From Oscillospiraceae bacterium (lineage in GTDB: Bacteria; Bacillota; Clostridia; Oscillospirales; Oscillospiraceae): DNA of 32,598 bases. The first letter of the stretch is position 1, and each line of letters starts with the position of its first letter. The stretch lies in NCBI GenBank assembly GCA_009784725.1, contig WQXS01000023.1:1-32598 (forward strand). Direction: 5' to 3'. The translations under genes and the position numbers were made by a program. Below are positions 8,048 through 16,731 of this stretch, in pieces. The notes beneath the pieces are model-generated. The model searched no databases. It saw only the letters and a program-made list of their open reading frames with translations, and was not told the origin of the DNA.

Positions 8048-9346
8048 TTAAATCTCGTTTTCCAGCATTTGCTCAAGGGTTTGTCTTTTGCGGATGAGTT
8101 CAAGTTTTCCTTTTGTGGTAAAGAGAACCTCGGGGGCCTGCGGGTGGGAGTTGTAGTTATATGGTGACATTGACGAGCAGTAAGCTCCGACACCGCCGAT
8201 TATAAGTAAGTCGTCGACCTTTGGCTCACCCATTGCACGGGCGACAGCATGGCCGTCCATATCAAGGGTTTGGCAGTCGCCGCTTTCGCAGCATTTACCT
8301 GCAACGACTGCTTCGAAATCATGTTTTGCTTCGTCAAACTCAGAAGAAATTACACGTGTGCCATCATATGAAACAATATATACAGGGTGCTTTGAACCAT
8401 ACAATAAAGGCCGGGAATTGATTTCCATACCTCCGTCGGTTATGACAAAGTTCGAGCGGGCGGTTTTTTTCTTGTCGATAAGACGTGTTACGGCATACCC
8501 TGCATTCGCTGTTATATATGTGCCCGGTTCAATCTCCATTTTAAGCTTGCGGCCGGTTTTTTTATAGAAATCTTCTATCTGCATTTTTGCATAACTGCCG
8601 AGGAGCGGGACATCTGCAGCATATTCGCCGGGCATACGAGCTTCCTTTAAGCCTCCGCCAAAGCAGACGGTGTCTGCGTCGGGAAAATGGTTTTCAATAA
8701 TATCCAGCAGTAAATCGATATTTTGCCGCCACATTTTTGTATCTGCGCCGGAACCGATATGAACGTGGATGTGTTTGAATTTTATTCCGTTTTCTGCTGC
8801 AAACTTATGAGCTGCGGGAAGGTCGGAAAGATGGATACCAAAGCATGAGTAGTCATCTCCCGTATTTCTGGTTGCGCTCTCGCCCGAACCGATACCGGGG
8901 TGGACACGAATACCCACATCAATATTATTTGCCTTTGCAAAACCTCCGATATGATGAAGCTGGGTTAATGAACAGGCGTTGTACCTGAGTCCGCTGAGCA
9001 ATAAATCTTCAAGCTTTTTCCTATCCTCACCGGTGTGGACCTCCTGGGTTGTGAGCATGATTTTATCATACGCAACTCCGGCAAGACCGGCACGGACAAC
9101 CTCGTTAAGGGAGCTTGCATCAAGGTGCAGACCTGCGTTGGTGATGAGTTTTAGAAGTGTTCTGTTGGAGTTTGCCTTCATTGCATAACGCACAATAAGA
9201 CCGTAAGCCTCGGGCATTTCGGTACATTCCCTGCACCGCTCGAGGATTAAAGCTTCGTCGTATACATAAACAGGCGTTCCGTATGTTTCTGCTGCAAGTG
9301 CTGCAGCCTCTGAATTAAATTTGCTGAAATCGTTTAATATGTTCAT
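8048..9346 (-). CDS. lysA: Diaminopimelate decarboxylase
   Basis: PLP enzyme of fold type III that decarboxylates meso-diaminopimelate to L-lysine. In the 432 residues the PLP lysine lies in YAMKAN (about 54-59). The barrel carries HIHVHIGSG, CFGGGLKEA and EIEPGTYITANAG (in place of the more common EPGRSI/V), and the C-terminal domain carries the CESGD substrate loop and GAYCSSM...YN. The replaced Arg-Ser in EPGR suggests a divergent subclass, so a related PLP decarboxylase (for example carboxynorspermidine type) is possible. Adjacency to ddh (three-base gap) argues strongly for DAP as substrate. Confidence 0.92.
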   Translation of the reverse strand: MNILNDFSKFNSEAAALAAETYGTPVYVYDEALILERCRECTEMPEAYGLIVRYAMKANSNRTLLKLITNAGLHLDASSLNEVVRAGLAGVAYDKIMLTTQEVHTGEDRKKLEDLLLSGLRYNACSLTQLHHIGGFAKANNIDVGIRVHPGIGSGESATRNTGDDYSCFGIHLSDLPAAHKFAAENGIKFKHIHVHIGSGADTKMWRQNIDLLLDIIENHFPDADTVCFGGGLKEARMPGEYAADVPLLGSYAKMQIEDFYKKTGRKLKMEIEPGTYITANAGYAVTRLIDKKKTARSNFVITDGGMEINSRPLLYGSKHPVYIVSYDGTRVISSEFDEAKHDFEAVVAGKCCESGDCQTLDMDGHAVARAMGEPKVDDLLIIGGVGAYCSSMSPYNYNSHPQAPEVLFTTKGKLELIRKRQTLEQMLENEI

Positions 9347-9364
9347 AATTTTATTTTTGCTCTC

Positions 9365-10543
9365 TTATTCACTTGCGTAGTTCTTGAAGTAATTTTGCAC
9401 AAGAACAATTGGTGTACCTCTGTCTCCGCTGCCTGCGACAAGGTCGCAAAGACTTCCGACCAAATCGTGGATTCTGCGGGGTGTTGTTCCTTGAGAAGCC
9501 ATATCGCCGACAAGATTGTCTGATTTACTCTTTATACGCTCTCTGATTTTGTCTGTAAGTGCCTGGCCCGTCAAATCTGCAAAATCATTATCTGCAATAT
9601 ATTTTATTTTTATTTCATTCGGTGTCCCTGAAAGCCCTTTTGTAAAAGCAGGAGAAACCACGGGGTCGGCAAGCTCCCAAATACCGCAAACAGGGTCCTT
9701 AAAAGCTCCGTCGCCGTATATCATAACCTCAAGAACCGAACCTGTTCTCTTCTTCAGCTCGTTTTGTATATCGTAAACAAGTGTTTCCGTATCGCGCGGA
9801 AAAAGTTTTAAAGATTCATCAGTTGCCTTATTTGCCCCAAGCAGGCCGTAATCACTGAAACCGCTGCCGTCAACAGGTTTATTGAGAATTTCATCAAGGC
9901 GCAGGCATTTTTCCGCACCGGCTTTTTGAATGTAAGCCTGAGTACGGTACCTTGTGTGAACATCACAGCAAAGTATGTTTTTTGTATAATTTAATATATA
10001 TGTCGGGTCGTTGGAGAAAACAATTTCACAGTCTCCGGCGATTTCCTTGTAATACTTTATATAATCAACACCGGTAAACTTATGCACGGTATTATCACCG
10101 AAAATATCACGGAACTGACTTTCGGTAAAGCTGTCCGAATGGGGGTCTACACCTTTTTCGTCGCAAACAGCTAAATCGATAAGTGTATTTCCGAACTCAT
10201 CCTGAGGATATGAAAGCTGGATATAAAGCTTGTCGCATCCGCCTGCGATTCCGATAAGCGTGTTTGCAAAGCGGTTTCTTGAAAGTATCGGAAATACGAT
10301 TCCCAAAGAGCCGCCGCCGAATTTATTATTTACATCCTTTGATACCTGCTCCAGGCTTGCGTAATTTCCCTGAACACGTCCGACAACTGCCTCTGTAATG
10401 CCTACTATGTCATTATCATTTAAAGTAAATCCGCCGTCTTTTGCTGCTTTTAAAAGGCTTTCGCAAATCATATCGATGATATCGTCACCTTGCTTAAAAA
10501 TCGGTGTGACTATTCCTCTTGCAATAACTCCGGTATTTTTCAT
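9365..10543 (-). CDS. CofE-like (F420-0:gamma-glutamyl ligase family) protein
   Basis: A 392-residue protein that I recognise as a member of the F420 gamma-glutamyl ligase superfamily from its N-terminal part, where MKNTGVIARGIVTPI is followed by GITEAVVGRVQGNYAS, matching the family's switch from a variable strand to a conserved EG-type loop. Classical CofE adds glutamates to coenzyme F420, but no F420 biosynthesis gene is nearby and most clostridia lack F420. The gene sits 44 bases after nagB and 18 bases before lysA on the same strand, so a gamma-glutamyl transfer or amide-ligase role in DAP, muropeptide or lysine metabolism is a reasonable but unproven inference. ATG at 10543 has GAGGAG at eight bases; an upstream in-frame GTG (10552) overlaps that site and is rejected. 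Confidence 0.72.
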   Translation of the reverse strand: MKNTGVIARGIVTPIFKQGDDIIDMICESLLKAAKDGGFTLNDNDIVGITEAVVGRVQGNYASLEQVSKDVNNKFGGGSLGIVFPILSRNRFANTLIGIAGGCDKLYIQLSYPQDEFGNTLIDLAVCDEKGVDPHSDSFTESQFRDIFGDNTVHKFTGVDYIKYYKEIAGDCEIVFSNDPTYILNYTKNILCCDVHTRYRTQAYIQKAGAEKCLRLDEILNKPVDGSGFSDYGLLGANKATDESLKLFPRDTETLVYDIQNELKKRTGSVLEVMIYGDGAFKDPVCGIWELADPVVSPAFTKGLSGTPNEIKIKYIADNDFADLTGQALTDKIRERIKSKSDNLVGDMASQGTTPRRIHDLVGSLCDLVAGSGDRGTPIVLVQNYFKNYASE

Positions 10544-10587
10544 GCTTAACACTCCTCACTTGCTGATGGTCCTGTGTTTTGACACGT

Positions 10588-11304
10588 TTATTCTCCGTTT
10601 GCTGCTTTGTCTACTATAACAGTTACGTTCGGATGCAGCAGGAGAAAACATGCAGGTATATCGGTATGTATTTTACCCTCGAAAAGTTTTTTTGTAATGT
10701 CGGCTTTCGCTGCTCCCGAGATTAAGAGTAAAACCTTTCTTGATTTAAATATATGCCCTATTCCCATTGTTAATGCTGTAACCGGTTGATGTTCGCCGGG
10801 GCCGAAAAAGCGTGAGTTTGCTTCTATTGAGCTTTCGGTCAGATTTACCAGGTATGTCCCTGCGGGATAAGAAACAGCAGGTTCATTAAAGCCGATATGG
10901 CCGTTTAAACCTATGCCTAACAGCATAAGGTCAATACCGCCGGCTTTGTCGATTTCGGAATCATATCTTGTGCATTCGGCAATCGGGTCGGGTGCTCCGC
11001 CGTTTGGAATTTGAAACTTGGACATGTTGATTTTATCGAAAAGATTTTCACGCATAAAATAATCGTAGCTTTGCGGATGCTTCGGATCAATCGGATAGTA
11101 CTCATCAAGATTGAATGATTCGGCTTTGGAAAAATCAATTTCACCTTTGCTGTATCTTCTTGATAATTCTTTATAAAGCCCCACCGGAGTGCTGCCTGTT
11201 GCCAGACCGAGAACGGAATCGGGCTTATCTTTCAGCTGCGCAGCATATATATCGGCTGCATAACTGCAAACATCTTCATAAGAATCACAAACGATTTTTT
11301 TCAC
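10588..11304 (-). CDS. nagB: Glucosamine-6-phosphate deaminase
   Basis: Converts glucosamine-6-phosphate to fructose-6-phosphate and ammonia, the entry of amino sugars into glycolysis. Family motifs are clear: LGLATGSTPVGLYKEL, FNLDEYYPI, SYDYFMRENLF, LMLLGIGLNGHIGFNEP with the catalytic Asp/His region, and ALTMGIGHIF near the C terminus. The open frame extends upstream to 11427, but that extension has no family similarity. It would also include the promoter at 11353-11381. I therefore place the start at GTG 11304 (VKKIVCDSYED), giving 238 residues, close to the usual 240. First gene of a likely operon with the CofE-like gene, lysA and ddh. Confidence 0.93.
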   Translation of the reverse strand: MKKIVCDSYEDVCSYAADIYAAQLKDKPDSVLGLATGSTPVGLYKELSRRYSKGEIDFSKAESFNLDEYYPIDPKHPQSYDYFMRENLFDKINMSKFQIPNGGAPDPIAECTRYDSEIDKAGGIDLMLLGIGLNGHIGFNEPAVSYPAGTYLVNLTESSIEANSRFFGPGEHQPVTALTMGIGHIFKSRKVLLLISGAAKADITKKLFEGKIHTDIPACFLLLHPNVTVIVDKAANGE

Positions 11305-11352
11305 TGTAAAATACCCGCTTTCATTAGTTATATAATCGAACCCGCAATCCTC

Positions 11353-11381
11353 AGTATACCATAAGTTGAGTTTTAGTACAA
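11353..11381 (-). promoter_or_regulatory. Promoter of the nagB-ligase-lysA-ddh operon
   Basis: On the minus strand TTGTAC (11376-11381), a 17-base spacer and TATACT (11353-11358) make a strong vegetative promoter. It lies about 50 bases upstream of the chosen nagB GTG and inside the unsupported N-terminal extension of the open frame, which helps decide the start. Confidence 0.72.
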
Positions 11382-11405
11382 AATAAAAATTACTATATTT
11401 CATGT

Positions 11406-11435
11406 TTGCGTTTTGGATATACCCCATGCTATAAT
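11406..11435 (+). promoter_or_regulatory. Promoter of the DHH phosphoesterase gene
   Basis: TTGCGT (11406-11411), an 18-base spacer and a perfect TATAAT (11430-11435). It lies about 55 bases upstream of the start and is divergent from the nagB promoter. Confidence 0.65.
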
Positions 11436-11490
11436 GTTGAGAATATCGGAGAGTATATAATGATAATTATTAATTCATAACGGAGGGGAA

Positions 11491-12402
11491 ATGATGAGAT
11501 TATTAACCAGATCGGATTTTGACGGACTCGCATGTGGCGCATTGCTTAAGGAGCTTGGAGTCATTGACCATTGGAAGTTCGTCCATCCGAAGGATATGCA
11601 GGACGGAATCGTCGAAGTAACGGATAATGATGTCCTTGCAAATGTACCTTATGTTAAGGGTTGTAAAATGTGGTTTGACCACCATTCGAGCGAAAATGAA
11701 AGACTTGGCAGTGATATAAAATTCGAAGGTGAAAGCCGTATTGAAGATAGTGCCGCTCGTGTTATCTACGAATTTTACGGAGGTAAAGAAAGACTTCCTC
11801 ATTTTGAAACAATGGTCAAAGCAGTAGACAAGGTTGACTCGGGCAAGCTTACAAAAGAAGAAATACTGAACCCCGAAGGTTGGGTACTGCTTGGCTTTAT
11901 TATGGACCCGCGCACAGGTCTCGGCCGTTTTCATGATTTTCGGATCAGTAACTACGAGCTGATGGAGCATCTTATTGACGAATGTGCAAAGCTCGATATT
12001 GAAGCTATCCTTGAAATACCCGATGTCCAGGAACGTGTGGAAATGTATTTTGAACAGGATGCCATGTTTAAGGAAATGGTTAAAGAACACACATGGACAG
12101 ACGGAAATGTAATTGTTACAGACTTACGCGGAGTGCATCCGATTTACACAGGAAACAGATTCCTTGTATACAGCCTGTTCCCCGAGCAAAACGTATCCTG
12201 TTGGGTAGTAGACGGAAGAGATAAGAAAAACTGCCCGATAGCAATTGGCTACAGCGTCCTTAACAGAACCTGCAAAGCAAACGTCGGCGCAATATGCCTC
12301 AAGCACGGCGGCGGCGGCCACCACCAGGTCGGCACCTGCCAGGTCCCGTACGACGATTACGATAAGATTATCAAAGAAATCGTAGCGGAGTTGAAAGACT
12401 AG
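11491..12402 (+). CDS. DHH-family phosphoesterase (exopolyphosphatase/NrnA-like)
   Basis: A 303-residue member of the DHH/DHHA1 superfamily of Mn-dependent phosphoesterases, which includes nano-RNases, c-di-AMP/pGpG hydrolases and exopolyphosphatases. Metal-binding motifs are visible: RSDFDG (motif I), WFDHHSSE (the DHH motif, about 61-68), KAVDKVDSG (motif IV region), and a C-terminal DHHA1 glycine-rich motif GGGGHHQVGTCQV. There are no TM, CBS or GGDEF domains, so it is a soluble stand-alone enzyme. The substrate cannot be decided. A GGAGGGG site lies 4 or 7 bases before tandem ATGs (11491, 11494), either of which could be used. Confidence 0.87.
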   Translation: MMRLLTRSDFDGLACGALLKELGVIDHWKFVHPKDMQDGIVEVTDNDVLANVPYVKGCKMWFDHHSSENERLGSDIKFEGESRIEDSAARVIYEFYGGKERLPHFETMVKAVDKVDSGKLTKEEILNPEGWVLLGFIMDPRTGLGRFHDFRISNYELMEHLIDECAKLDIEAILEIPDVQERVEMYFEQDAMFKEMVKEHTWTDGNVIVTDLRGVHPIYTGNRFLVYSLFPEQNVSCWVVDGRDKKNCPIAIGYSVLNRTCKANVGAICLKHGGGGHHQVGTCQVPYDDYDKIIKEIVAELKD

Positions 12403-12419
12403 CTATATAACAAATAAGT

Positions 12420-12452
12420 AGAAGCCCTGCGGCTGCAGGGCTTCTGGTTTTT
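12420..12452 (+). terminator. Terminator after the DHH gene
   Basis: A perfect 11-bp GC-rich stem (12420-12430 with 12435-12445) has loop GGCT and is followed by GGTTTTTATT. It also lies just past the convergent end of ppdK and may act on that strand, where the T-tract is poorer. Confidence 0.88.
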
Positions 12453-12458
12453 ATTAGG

Positions 12459-15083
12459 TTAGTCTTTCAGTGCCGCCTGGGCTGCTGCGAGGCGGGCGAT
12501 TGGTACGCGGAAGGGTGAGCAGGAGACGTAGTTGAGTCCGATTTTGTGGCAGAACTCAACCGATGAGGGGTCGCCGCCGTGTTCGCCGCAGATTCCGAGT
12601 TTGATGTCGGGACGGGCTTTTTTGCCGAGTTCAACTGACATTTCCATCAGCTTGCCGACGCCGATTTGGTCGATTCTTGCAAACGGGTCGGATTCGAATA
12701 TTTTCTTTTGATAATATTCATCAAGGAAGCCACCTGCGTCATCGCGTGAGAATCCGAATGTCATTTGTGTAAGGTCGTTTGTTCCGAATGAGAAGAACTC
12801 GGCTTCTTTTGCGATTGCATCAGCAGTCAGACATGCACGAGGAATCTCAATCATTGTACCGACGAGATACTTAAGTGCGCTGCCTGCTTCTTTAATCAGT
12901 TCATCTGCTGTTTTAACAACGATGTTTTTAAGATATACAAACTCTTTAACTTCGCCGATAAGCGGAATCATGATTTCTGGGAGGATATCCCAGTCCGGAT
13001 GTGCAGCTTTTACTTTGATTGCTGCTTTAATAACTGCTTTTGTCTGCATAACTGCGATTTCGGGGAATGTTACTGCAAGACGGCAGCCGCGGTGTCCCAT
13101 CATCGGGTTGAACTCATGGAGTCTTGTAATGATGGCTTTGATATCATCAACGGATTTGCCGGTATCTTTTGCAAGAACTTCAATATCCTTATCGTGTGTC
13201 GGGAGGAACTCATGGAGCGGCGGGTCGAGGAAACGGATGGTTACGGGTCTGCCTTCCATTGCTTCATAAATGCCTTCGAAGTCTTTTTGTTGCATCGGCT
13301 CGAGTTTTGCAAGTGCTTCTTCACGCTCCTGCACGTTTTCTGCGCAAATCATTTCACGGATTGCCGGGATACGGTCGGCTTCAAAGAACATATGCTCTGT
13401 ACGTGTAAGGCCTATACCCTCTGCGCCAAACTCAATTGCTGCTTTTGCATCATGCGGGGTGTCCGCATTTGTTCTGACTTTGAGTTTTCTGTATTTATCC
13501 GCCCAAGCCATGATACGTCCGAACTCACCGCCTATAGTTGCTTCGGTTGTTGTGATTGCTTCGCCGTAAATATTTCCGGTTGAACCATCAAGGCTTATAG
13601 AGTCGTTAATACCATACTTTTTGCCGCCAAGTTCAAATGTTTGGGCTTTTTCATCAATTCTTAAAGCTCCGCAGCCTGCAACACAGCATGTACCCATCTG
13701 ACGGGCAACAACTGCCGCATGTGATGTCATACCACCGCGTGCGGTGAGAATACCTTGTGCAGCTGCCATACCTTCGATGTCTTCCGGTGTGGTTTCAAGA
13801 CGGATAAGAATAACCTTTTCGCCTGCGTCAGTCCTTTTCTTTGCATCTTCGGCCGTAAATGATGCTTTACCTGTTGCAGCACCCGGTGATGCGGCAAGAC
13901 CGGTGCCGATTGGCGCTGCAGCTTTAAGAGCTGCCGCGTCAAATTGCGGGTGAAGCAGAGCATCAAGAGATTTTGGATCAATCATTAAAACAGCAGCTTT
14001 ATCATCGATTCTGCCTTCATCTACCAAATCACATGCGATTTTGAGTGCTGCTGCTGCAGTACGTTTACCGCTGCGTGTTTGTAGCATGAAAAGTTTTTTA
14101 TCTTCAATTGTAAACTCCATGTCCTGCATATCATTGTAATGATTTTCGAGTTTTGCAACGATTTTTACGAAATCATCATATGCGCCGGGCATAATGTCAC
14201 GAAGCTGGTCGATATTGTTCGGAGTACGGATACCTGCAACAACGTCTTCGCCTTGTGCGTTCATTAGGAACTCACCGAAGAGTTTCTTTTCGCCTGTTGC
14301 GGGGTTACGTGAGAATGCAACGCCTGTTCCGGAGGTGTCGCCGAGGTTTCCGAATACCATTTCCTGAACGTTGACTGCTGTACCCCAGTCGCCGGGAATG
14401 TCGTACATACGGCGGTATGAGATTGCACGGGGGTTGTTCCATGAACGGAAAACTGCTCTGATAGCACCCATGAGCTGGACCTTCGGGTCTTCCGGGAAAT
14501 CAGAGCCGACTTTTGTTTTATATTCATCTTTAAACTGATGTGCAAGCTCTTTTAAGCAATTGGCGGTCAGTTCGAGGTCTTCCTTAACGCCTTTTTCTTC
14601 TTTCATTTCGTCAATGAGTTCTTCAAAGTAGCTTTTCCCGACTTCCATAACGACATCTGAATACATTTGGATAAATCTGCGGTAGCAGTCGTATGCCCAA
14701 CGGGGATTGCCGCTTTTGTTTGCCATGACTTCAACGACCTTATCATTAAGACCGAGGTTAAGGATTGTATCCATCATTCCCGGCATGGAAGCACGTGAGC
14801 CGGAACGGACGGAAACGAGCAGCGGGTTGTGTTCATCACCGAATTTTTTGCCTGCAATGCCTTCGAGTTTTTCGATGTATTGCATAATTTCTGCCTGTAT
14901 TGAATCGCTTATTTTTTCGCCGTCATCATAATACTTTGTGCAAGCTTCGGTTGTTACTGTGAAGCCTTGCGGTACGGGTAATCCGAGATTTACCATCTCA
15001 GCGAGGTTAGCACCTTTACCGCCGAGAAGCTCTTTCATTGTTCCGTTACCTTCGGAAAACAGATATACATACTTATTGCTCAT
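12459..15083 (-). CDS. ppdK: Pyruvate, phosphate dikinase
   Basis: Interconverts pyruvate, ATP and phosphate with PEP, AMP and pyrophosphate. In anaerobes it is often glycolytic or anaplerotic and replaces pyruvate kinase. Full length (874 residues), with the N-terminal ATP-grasp domain (GGKGANLAEM, then SVRSGSRASMPGMMDTILNLGL), the swivelling phosphohistidine domain with GGMTSHAAVVARQMG (about 450-464), and the C-terminal PEP/pyruvate barrel with GLTRTEHMFF, GHRGCRL, FGTNDLTQMTFGFSRDD and the catalytic Cys in GICGEHGGDP. ATG at 15083 has a strong CAGGAGGG site. It stands alone between terminators. No PPDK regulatory protein gene is in the window. Confidence 0.98.
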   Translation of the reverse strand: MSNKYVYLFSEGNGTMKELLGGKGANLAEMVNLGLPVPQGFTVTTEACTKYYDDGEKISDSIQAEIMQYIEKLEGIAGKKFGDEHNPLLVSVRSGSRASMPGMMDTILNLGLNDKVVEVMANKSGNPRWAYDCYRRFIQMYSDVVMEVGKSYFEELIDEMKEEKGVKEDLELTANCLKELAHQFKDEYKTKVGSDFPEDPKVQLMGAIRAVFRSWNNPRAISYRRMYDIPGDWGTAVNVQEMVFGNLGDTSGTGVAFSRNPATGEKKLFGEFLMNAQGEDVVAGIRTPNNIDQLRDIMPGAYDDFVKIVAKLENHYNDMQDMEFTIEDKKLFMLQTRSGKRTAAAALKIACDLVDEGRIDDKAAVLMIDPKSLDALLHPQFDAAALKAAAPIGTGLAASPGAATGKASFTAEDAKKRTDAGEKVILIRLETTPEDIEGMAAAQGILTARGGMTSHAAVVARQMGTCCVAGCGALRIDEKAQTFELGGKKYGINDSISLDGSTGNIYGEAITTTEATIGGEFGRIMAWADKYRKLKVRTNADTPHDAKAAIEFGAEGIGLTRTEHMFFEADRIPAIREMICAENVQEREEALAKLEPMQQKDFEGIYEAMEGRPVTIRFLDPPLHEFLPTHDKDIEVLAKDTGKSVDDIKAIITRLHEFNPMMGHRGCRLAVTFPEIAVMQTKAVIKAAIKVKAAHPDWDILPEIMIPLIGEVKEFVYLKNIVVKTADELIKEAGSALKYLVGTMIEIPRACLTADAIAKEAEFFSFGTNDLTQMTFGFSRDDAGGFLDEYYQKKIFESDPFARIDQIGVGKLMEMSVELGKKARPDIKLGICGEHGGDPSSVEFCHKIGLNYVSCSPFRVPIARLAAAQAALKD

Positions 15084-15218
15084 TGAAACCCTCCTGATTA
15101 ATTATATTAATTTACTTCTTTATTTAATGTGTTTAACATTCAAAAAATAGCGAGCTTGACTATTGTACCACATATTTTTCTAAAGGGAATAGGTAATTTT
15201 ATAAAAAAGTAAAATCAC

Positions 15219-16712
15219 TTATTTTCCGACACAAAATCTTTCAAAAATACCGGAAATAATATCCTCACGCATGTTTTTACCGGTGATTTCACCTATTGCG
15301 GAAAGTGCAGACTCTATATCGACCAGAACCGCATCCGGTGTGACCGATGCGGTCAATGCCGTTATTGCTTCATTTATACTGCCGGCAGATCTTGTCAGTG
15401 CATCTGCCTGCCTTGCATTTGTTATCAGGCTTCCGTATTGCTGTATGTGTTTGCCGGAGTCATCTCCGGTATCTTCGGGAGAAGCGGCAAACAGGGGGAA
15501 CAAGTTTTTTATTTCTTCGTCTAAAGAAGTAAGCCCTTCGCCGGATAGGGCTGATATGCTGCAGTATTTGATTCCGAGTTTGTTAATTTCGGTATCACTT
15601 AGAACTGCAGGTAAATCGGATTTATTGACGACAGCGATTTTCGGAACATCCGGCGGAATCGAGTGCAGTGCGTCATAATCCTCGCGCATCAGCGGCTGCG
15701 AACCGTCGAGTACAAGGATAACGAGCTCCGCACCGCTGAGAGCGGCAACAGTTCTCTCAACTCCGAGCTTTTCGATTTCATTTTCCGTGTGCCTTAGTCC
15801 TGCAGTGTCGATAAGACGCAGCAGGACATTTCCTATAATAGCTTTTTCTTCGATGGTATCTCTTGTTGTACCTGCAACATCGGTAACAATGGCACGCTCG
15901 AAACCTAAAAGAGCATTTAACAGTGATGATTTTCCCGTATTCGGCCGCCCGATAATAGCGGTAGGTATTCCGTTTTTTATAACCTTACCGTGCTCATATG
16001 ATTTAAGCAGATGCTGCAATTCCGATTCTACTTCCTGCAGACTGTTCAGATAGGTTTGCAGGTTAAATTCATCTATGTCCTCATCGGGATAATCAAGAAC
16101 AGCATGAAAATGCGTCATTATATCAAGAAGATTGTTATATATTGAGCTAAGCTTTAAGCCTATCATTCCTTGAAGCTGACCGGCTGCATTTTTAGCTGCA
16201 GCGGTCGTTTCGGACTCAATCAGGTCTATAACAGCTTCCGCCTGTGTTAAATCCATTCGGCCGCTCAGAAATGCCCGTTTGGTAAACTCCCCGGGCAAAG
16301 CCTGCCGGACTCCGTGTTTAAAAAGCTGTTGCAATACTTCCGATAGGACAACCGGGGAACCGTGACAATGAAACTCTACAGTATCCTCACCGGTATACGA
16401 ATTGGGTGCTCTCGAAACTACACATAGACATAAATCAATAACACAAGGGGACGGTTCTCCTGTGTTTTTATTTAAGCCTGACGAATTATTGTTTAATGTT
16501 TCGGCAAACACAGGAGAACCGTCCCCTTGTGTCGGCTGTCTTACCAGTTCACCGTAATACATTTGCCTGCATGCTGCATCATATAAACGCATTCCGTTTG
16601 CAGAACGAAACATATTATCCGCAACGGTCAACGCTTTGTTTCCGCTGATACGGATAATTCCGACAGCAGAAATTCCGCTCCCGGTGGCAACAGCAGCAAT
16701 AGTATCAGACAA
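15219..16712 (-). CDS. mnmE: tRNA modification GTPase MnmE with palindromic-repeat insertion
   Basis: With MnmG, installs the carboxymethylaminomethyl group at wobble uridine 34. It has the N-terminal formyl-THF-binding domain (DTIAAVATGSGISAVGIIR), a helical domain with the G domain inside it (GRPNTGKSSLLNALLG P-loop, GTTRDT, DTAGLR, NKSD), and a C terminus ending FCVGK, close to the canonical CIGK. I start it at TTG 16712, with AAGGGG seven bases before; the open frame up to 16778 overlaps the preceding gene. Even so it has 497 residues, about 40 more than usual. Nearly all the excess is residues 60-91, encoded by a 92-nt perfect inverted repeat (16441-16532) in frame, in a loop between YYGELVR and VIDLCLCVV. 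The protein remains open and complete, so it is probably functional. Confidence 0.96.
   Translation of the reverse strand: MSDTIAAVATGSGISAVGIIRISGNKALTVADNMFRSANGMRLYDAACRQMYYGELVRQPTQGDGSPVFAETLNNNSSGLNKNTGEPSPCVIDLCLCVVSRAPNSYTGEDTVEFHCHGSPVVLSEVLQQLFKHGVRQALPGEFTKRAFLSGRMDLTQAEAVIDLIESETTAAAKNAAGQLQGMIGLKLSSIYNNLLDIMTHFHAVLDYPDEDIDEFNLQTYLNSLQEVESELQHLLKSYEHGKVIKNGIPTAIIGRPNTGKSSLLNALLGFERAIVTDVAGTTRDTIEEKAIIGNVLLRLIDTAGLRHTENEIEKLGVERTVAALSGAELVILVLDGSQPLMREDYDALHSIPPDVPKIAVVNKSDLPAVLSDTEINKLGIKYCSISALSGEGLTSLDEEIKNLFPLFAASPEDTGDDSGKHIQQYGSLITNARQADALTRSAGSINEAITALTASVTPDAVLVDIESALSAIGEITGKNMREDIISGIFERFCVGK
16441..16532. repeat. REP-like palindromic element inside mnmE
   Basis: Two perfectly complementary 27-nt arms (16441-16467 and 16506-16532) flank a 38-nt centre. 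Each arm begins ACACAAGGGGACGG and ends CCTGTGTTT, so each is itself a weak palindrome (ACACA/TGTGT ends), as in REP/BIME units. The same core occurs at 26046-26105 and 29933-29950. It is translated in frame as part of MnmE (arms read TQGDGSPVF and NTGEPSPCV). Confidence 0.93.
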
Positions 16713-16731
16713 AAAAACACCCCTTGGTTTA

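Noticed and set aside
9365-10543. F420 biosynthesis locus based on the CofE-like gene
   Set aside because: No other F420 gene is nearby and the neighbours belong to amino-sugar and DAP metabolism, so only family membership is claimed.
11305-11427. N-terminal extension of nagB
   Set aside because: It contains a near-consensus promoter and adds about 40 residues not found in the family.
11503-12090. 195-codon minus-strand open frame inside the DHH gene
   Set aside because: It is antisense to a clear conserved gene, with no similarity to known proteins.
12999-13583. Plus-strand open frames inside ppdK
   Set aside because: They are long only because of codon bias in the reverse strand of a highly conserved gene. 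There are no ribosome sites or recognisable domains.
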